NCBI GenBank assembly: GCA_023935145.1
Contig: CM043702.1
Location: 106,999,088-107,063,087 of the forward strand
Length of the DNA stretch: 64,000 bases
Origin: Bretschneidera sinensis
Lineage: Eukaryota; Streptophyta; Magnoliopsida; Brassicales; Akaniaceae
Direction of reading: 5' to 3'
Part shown: one piece after another, positions 59,530-64,000 of the stretch
Numbering within the stretch: position 1 is the stretch's first letter
Layout: every line of letters starts with the position of its first letter
The notes under the pieces: generated by a model
Told to the model about the DNA's origin: nothing
Databases searched by the model: none
What the model saw: the letters and a program-made list of their open reading frames with translations, nothing else
Made by a program: the position numbers and the translations under genes

Positions 59530-60963
59530 CACCCTCAAACTTACATATTGCTAGTCCCTTAGCAATACAAAACTGAAAACTAAAATGAAAAAAATAATGA
59601 CACATAGATAGATCCAATATTCATAATGTCCACAAAAATTTTAGGTCTTCACACAAAACTATGATGTGCATTCGTGAGCAAGCTTAACAAATATAAACAT
59701 ATTTTTGCAATGAATAAGAGTTTTGAACGCAAATCACTTTCATGAGGCAGTTTAAGACATCACAAGTTTGGCTTTAGTGTGTGGTGAACTAGCACATAAA
59801 AGATTAGGTTATCGAATAATTCTAATGTGTAGTGTTTCGATGACTCAAGATTCACCAAATTTCCTATTAGAATCAACAAAGATGGCATAGATTTTCTTAT
59901 TTTCTTTTATTTGCAAGACTTTTGCCAAGTTAGTTCCCTTAAGCTTTCTATTTGACTTATGTAACGAGTGTTTAGCCAATGACTCCCAAACCATATGGTT
60001 TTAGGACATTAGGTGTAAAGACACCCCTAAGGATTTACTAACTCGAGTCAAAAAGGCTACGAAACTAAATGATCTCAATGCTGCCAATCAGAATTTCCAC
60101 CTTTTGACGTGACACTCACTGCTTACTGAGGCAAGAGGGCCAGTTACTCAGCGAAAAGTTCTTTTTAATGATTTTTTGTGAGCAAATTTTTTTTTCCACC
60201 TTTTGACATGACACTCACTGCTTACTGAGGCAAGAGGGTCAGTTACTCAGTAGAAAGTTTGTTTTGTTGATCATTATGAGCATTTTTATTTTTTAGCAAT
60301 AACAATATTTTTCTATTTTCTTATGCCAAAATGTTAATCTAATAGGTCATATGGTTCATAGTCAAGCAAAAGAAACATACAAATCAAAATTACATGTCAT
60401 ACCCCACACAACTATGTGCTAATGTGCTCGTGTTAGTTTAGGTCAAACTTGTGAATCCTTAAATGCCTAAAAGGAAGTTATCTTGGTTCAAAACTTAATT
60501 ATTGGCCTATATGTTCAAGGTGTTAAGCTCACTAATGAAATCAAATCATATCGTTTGTTTAGATCACCCACAATTTTATTAGAACAAAATGAACATGCAT
60601 TTATCTATAAAAACAACAACAAAAAATGGGACATAGTGAGTGTGTCCCCATACCCCCAAACTTAAATTGCACATTATCCCCAATGTGTGAATAGTATGGA
60701 AGAATCTGACCTAAGAGATGGAGAACTATATAGCTGGCATGGCTCATAGCACGCCCCCAAACTTTAATTGGATGAACTCACTCTGTCTTTGAAAAAGAAA
60801 GACAAACAAACATAAAATGGAAAACAAGTAATAATAAACAGCTATAGAAAATTAAACTAGGAAATACTAATAATAAAATAAAATAAACTATGAAAAAAGA
60901 TATGCTTTGGGGTGCCTCCCATGAGCGCTAAGTTTAATGTCTTCAGCCAGACGTGGTACCCTC
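59530..60963 (-). other. 3' non-coding region of element V
   Basis: Purine-rich tract next to the LTR (GTAAGTTTGAGGGTG on minus, 59530-59544), perfect 8-pair GGGAC-loop hairpin TATTGCTA/TAGCAATA (59546-59567), 99-base direct repeats (60095-60193 and 60194-60292) with CTGAG/CTCAG half-stems, hairpin CACATT/AATGTG (60670-60687) and the post-ORF motif GGGGTGCCTCCCATGAGC (60909-60926). Confidence 0.72.
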
Positions 60964-62095
60964 TCACTGCGGATCATCAGGTGGTGCAGTCGAAGAGGTA
61001 CCGGGTGCAGAAGGTAGGCGATCAAGAATATCCTGTAGCATAGCCTCCTGTCGTGCAAACCATGCCTCCAAACTATCTTTGCACTGATGCACGAGTGTGG
61101 TAGCGACAGAGACCTGACCTCGGAAGGAGGACAGCTCAGCTAAAAAGTGCTGGGACTCTGTAAGTCCCATGTCCGTATGGTCCTCCTCTCGTACTGGGCT
61201 AACTACTGGGGTCTTAGTCTCCATATTATCCTCCTCAACTCTCTCAGCTGCAGGAGCAGGTGCTGGGAGTCCTTGAGGCATGTGCAAGAGGCTATGTGTC
61301 CACTGAGCCTTCCCGAAGAAGGGATGCTCTCGCACTGGTCCGTCACTGGTGGTCCCCTTAATCCCTTTCTTCTTGAGTATGTAGGAGAGTAGGAACGGGA
61401 AAGAGAGGCCCCATGCATTGCCCGTGGTGGTCTGACGACCATGGATGTGATCCCAAAATTTATGCAACTGGCTCTATATAACAGCTGGAATAGAGTACCA
61501 GTAACCTCTGTGGAAGGCATATAAGGTCTGTAGAAACTAGTCTCTCCGCTGTGTCTTGTGCCCCAATGGAGACACATTGCGCTGAAGGATAGTGTCGACA
61601 AGCCAAAGTCATGGAGGCAACTTTGACCGACTGGCTGCGTTGTTGTGTCTGTCGACGTACTGACCAGCGCACATATCCTCAATAATCTCAGACAGGGCAA
61701 AGGACTCCGGTTGTTCCTCAATATTGGTGTCCTTCGGAGGGGAATCGTCAGAGCAATGAAGAGTAGCGGCTATGTCGGTACTAGTCACCTCTACGGGTGT
61801 GCCCTGGACTGAAGAAGTTAATACTCCCGGTCTGCTACAGTCAAAGGATAGGCTCGCATAGAACTGGACTATGAGCTGGGTGTAAGTAGTCGAGCAAGCC
61901 GGCTTGAAAAGCCTCTTCAACCCTCGATGTCTAAATGCTTGGACGGCCCATTGAGTTGCGTCCATGTGCTTGAATACGTCATCGATGGCGAAGGTGGTCT
62001 CGAATAATAGCTCTCGTTGCTCGATGCTGGGCTGGGATGACGAGGCACGGCTGCTTGAAGCATGGGAGGTGGAAGCAGATGTTTGGACATGCTGA
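60964..62095 (-). pseudogene. Extra ORF of element V, plant-transposon-protein type (Transposase_32-like)
   Basis: The frame is open from a stop at about 62097 through a Ser-rich segment (SASTSHASSSRASSS) into MDATQWAVQAFRHRGLKRLF, QFYASL, GVLTSSVQGTPVEVTSTDIAATL (61609-61965). It continues in another frame with about two in-frame stops through LQRNVSPLGH, LHKFWDHIHGRQTTT and FPFLLSYILKKKGI, and ends in a helical, Gln-rich tail at 60964. The order matches the family annotated in plants as putative plant transposon protein, found as an extra ORF in some Ty3/gypsy elements; its function is unknown to me. The recognition is from memory of the family and moderate. Confidence 0.55.
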
Positions 62096-62857
62096 TACTA
62101 GCTTCTGCCAAATTTGTGATCGATCTCAAATACGTGCGCTCGATCGCACACTAGACTATGCACTCAATCGCAACAGCCGGGTGCTCGATCGCACACGGTC
62201 ATGCTTTTCCTCGAATAGGTTGTGGGCAAAAAAAGACCAAGCTATGGTTTGTGGCTTTGGATGTGTTCCAAACCTCCTGCAAACATAAAAATTACACCTA
62301 ATCATGCACAAGATAAGTTATATATATAGGAAGTTAAACTAAAACATGAAATTCTATGCGTGTAAACAAGAAAAATGGGTACCTTGTGCAGTAGAGGGGG
62401 TATGTGGCGGTAATGGTGGGTGACGGTGGTGATGGTGGATAATGATGGTAAGGGGCGAGCTGATGCTGAAGTGGAGGGTGTGAGAGTGGTGGTTTGTAAT
62501 GGGAGAGTGCGAGTGAGAGGGTGCGAGTGAACAGTGAAGAGAGAGTGAGTGAGTGTGAATGAAAATTTTTTAAACTTATAACTAAACTGTCTGCCATGAG
62601 TGTGCTTGGTCGCACTCGTGCGCTCGAGCACATTGAATGGTGCGCTCGATCGTACTCTTGCGCTCGATCACATTGACTAGTTCGCTCGATCGCAAACAGT
62701 GTGCATAGGCAAAAATGAAAACTTACCGTAGCTGAAAAATAGGAATAATACAACCTTACCATGTGTTAGTGGCCTCAGTACCACTAACCTCCGTAGAGAT
62801 GCTTAAGCTGTATGGGTAATCGAAATGAACTTGCTCAAGCACTCTCGTGCTACAGTG
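62096..62857 (-). other. Region between protease and extra ORF in element V
   Basis: No RT similarity. Two clusters of CGCTCGATCGCA-like motifs (62134-62194 and 62602-62697) flank a low-complexity stretch rich in CACTC/CACC on the minus strand (62390-62570). A possible 105-base intron (GTACCC at 62385 to TTTGCAG ending 62281, minus strand) and GTAAG-type donors at 62725-62761 suggest a spliced message for the extra ORF; this is only a consensus reading. Confidence 0.4.
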
Positions 62858-64000
62858 CTAGTTGGTTGGAAGGGAGCACTTATAGCCCACATCAGGTGGT
62901 TTAAGTGCCCTTGACAACTGCTGCATCTCAAATCTTGGTGCAGCTTTATTGACATCTTTAATCATATTGTCCTCCTCCAGCCTAATGTCCACTCTTGTGT
63001 CCTCATGGTTGGGGATGGTTTCCAATTGAACAGTGTGATGGACCTGAGAAACTTTCTCAACAACACCTTGCATGAAGTTCACATTAGAACATTCATTATC
63101 TTCATTGGTTGAATTTAATGTATTAAATATTTTAAATTCCATCTCCTCATTGTTTACTTTCATAGTGACAATGCCCATTTTTACACTAATATTAGTGTCA
63201 GCAGTTATCATAAAGGGGCGTCCTAGGATGATGGGGAGAGGTAATGGTAGAACACATTCTTCCATATCTAATACTATAAAATCAGTAGGTATAATAAATT
63301 TACCTACTTTTACCAACACATCTTCAAGGATACCTCTCGGTCTTTTAATGCTTCTATCAGCCAATTGCAAGTGACAAAGGTTGGTTAAAGCTCTCCCAAA
63401 CCTAGTGTCTCGTATACACTGTATGGAAGCAGGTTGACACTTGCTCCTAGATCCAATAGTGAATGCTTGAATAGCTGGTCACCTAGCCTGCAAGGAATAG
63501 TAAAACTACCCGGATCTTTTAGTTTAGGTGGTAATTTTCTTAAAAGCACAACACTTACCTCTTCGGTTAAGGCTACCGTCTCATGCTCCAGGAACTTCCT
63601 TTTGTCAGTGCAATAATCTTTTAAAAACTTAGCATATGCAGGAATTTGTTTAATGGCATCTAACAAAGGAATATTAATCTCTACTCTCCTCAAGGTTTCA
63701 AAAATATCAATCAGTTTATTGTCTTTCTTTTGTTTTACTAACCTTTACGGGAAGGGTGGAGCATTCACCTTCTCCGTTTCACTTACCCTTGACGCCGATG
63801 GTTTCTCTTTGGATGCTGTTGCAGATTCATCGGACCCTATCACTTTGCCATTTCTCAAGGTTGTCACAACATTCAGTTGGTGGTGTCCTCTTGGGTTAGG
63901 TACTGATTGGGTTGGAAGCTCACTTTGCTTTTTACTGCTCAGTTCCTTGGCCAATTGCCCCATTTGTACCTCTAATCCTTGAATTGCTTGATCATGTTTC
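62858..64000 (-). pseudogene. Element V gag end and protease
   Basis: 63745-63963 reads the Gag linker (MGQLAKELSSKKQ, TTLRNGKVIG). 63385-63693 continues with [35 protein letters not shown] and the protease active site LDLGASVNLLPYS. 62858-63370 holds MQLADRSIKRPRGILEDVLVKVG, the IILGRPF motif and a linker that ends in a stop at 62858 instead of entering RT. Frames change at about 63380 and 63735. Gag N-terminus is outside the window. Confidence 0.88.

Larger units (their letters stand above)
58202..64000 (-). mobile_element. Element V: Athila-related element lacking RT, with an extra ORF; runs off right edge
   Basis: From the right: gag and protease (62858-64000), a non-coding stretch, an extra ORF (60964-62095), a 3' non-coding region and the 3' LTR (58202-59529). 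No RT, RNase H or integrase sequence is present between protease and the extra ORF. Shares 3' motifs with X. Its 5' LTR is beyond the window. Confidence 0.82.

Noticed and set aside
60964..62095. A host gene between elements at the right side
   Set aside because: It carries frameshifts and stops, lies on the same strand as V between its protease and 3' motifs, and belongs to a transposon-associated family.
62302..62762. Overlapping minus-strand frames rich in Ser, Thr, Pro and His
   Set aside because: Low-complexity CACTC/CACC sequence opens all frames; no domain or start context is convincing.

Overview
The window looks like eudicot plant nuclear heterochromatin built almost entirely of nested LTR retrotransposons. 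I found no host gene, tRNA, rRNA or CRISPR array. The evidence is the plant retrotransposon protein types (Athila-like and chromovirus Ty3/gypsy, Ty1/copia), primer-binding sites matching the 3' ends of plant tRNA-Asp and initiator tRNA-Met, AT-rich non-coding DNA, and the layered insertions. The species cannot be named from the sequence.

Layout. The oldest layer is a minus-strand Athila-like element, X. Its 3' LTR is 2094-4326, its pol is 5708-8009 and 48300-49608, its gag is 49609-50944, and a 5' LTR remnant is 56308-56952. Left of X, a second minus-strand element, W, starts from the same LTR with a PBS and gag (1-2083). Element P (plus strand, LTRs 8010-9886 and 46422-48299) sits inside X pol and is flanked by the target duplication CGTTG (8005-8009 and 48300-48304). 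P has been hit by four insertions: H (minus, 10346-17131, only its 3' half left), C (plus, 17130-25526, 5' LTR truncated), a solo LTR of a different family (minus, 27774-28593, duplication CCATA) and G (minus, 30548-45547, duplication AACTT). G in turn holds F (plus, 32870-36580, duplication GCACC), a chromovirus-type element whose two 796-base LTRs show no difference by eye. The F > G > P > X order is therefore fixed by four nesting levels, with target duplications found for F, G and P. To the right lie a decayed copia element K (50945-56307), an older relative of the P/G/H/C LTR (56953-58201), and the 3' part of element V (58202-64000), which runs off the window and carries gag-protease plus an extra plant-transposon-like ORF but no reverse transcriptase.

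Function. Only G has an uninterrupted protease-RT-RNase H-integrase ORF, but it has a one-base frameshift in gag and lysine where the third integrase catalytic residue (Glu) is expected. Every other element is broken by deletions, stops or frameshifts.

Most interesting signals: (1) the P/G/H/C LTR family (tRNA-Asp primer) and the unrelated F LTR family (initiator-Met primer) share about 470 bases of promoter region up to and past the TATA box, and part of it recurs inverted in a third LTR; (2) two small hairpins near the 3' end of every Athila-like element show compensatory base changes between lineages, one of them abutting the polypurine tract; (3) the polypurine tract is duplicated about 770 bases upstream in the P/G/H/C family; (4) a 24-base promoter repeat changes copy number by exact units, and accounts for the 820 versus 796 base LTR lengths.
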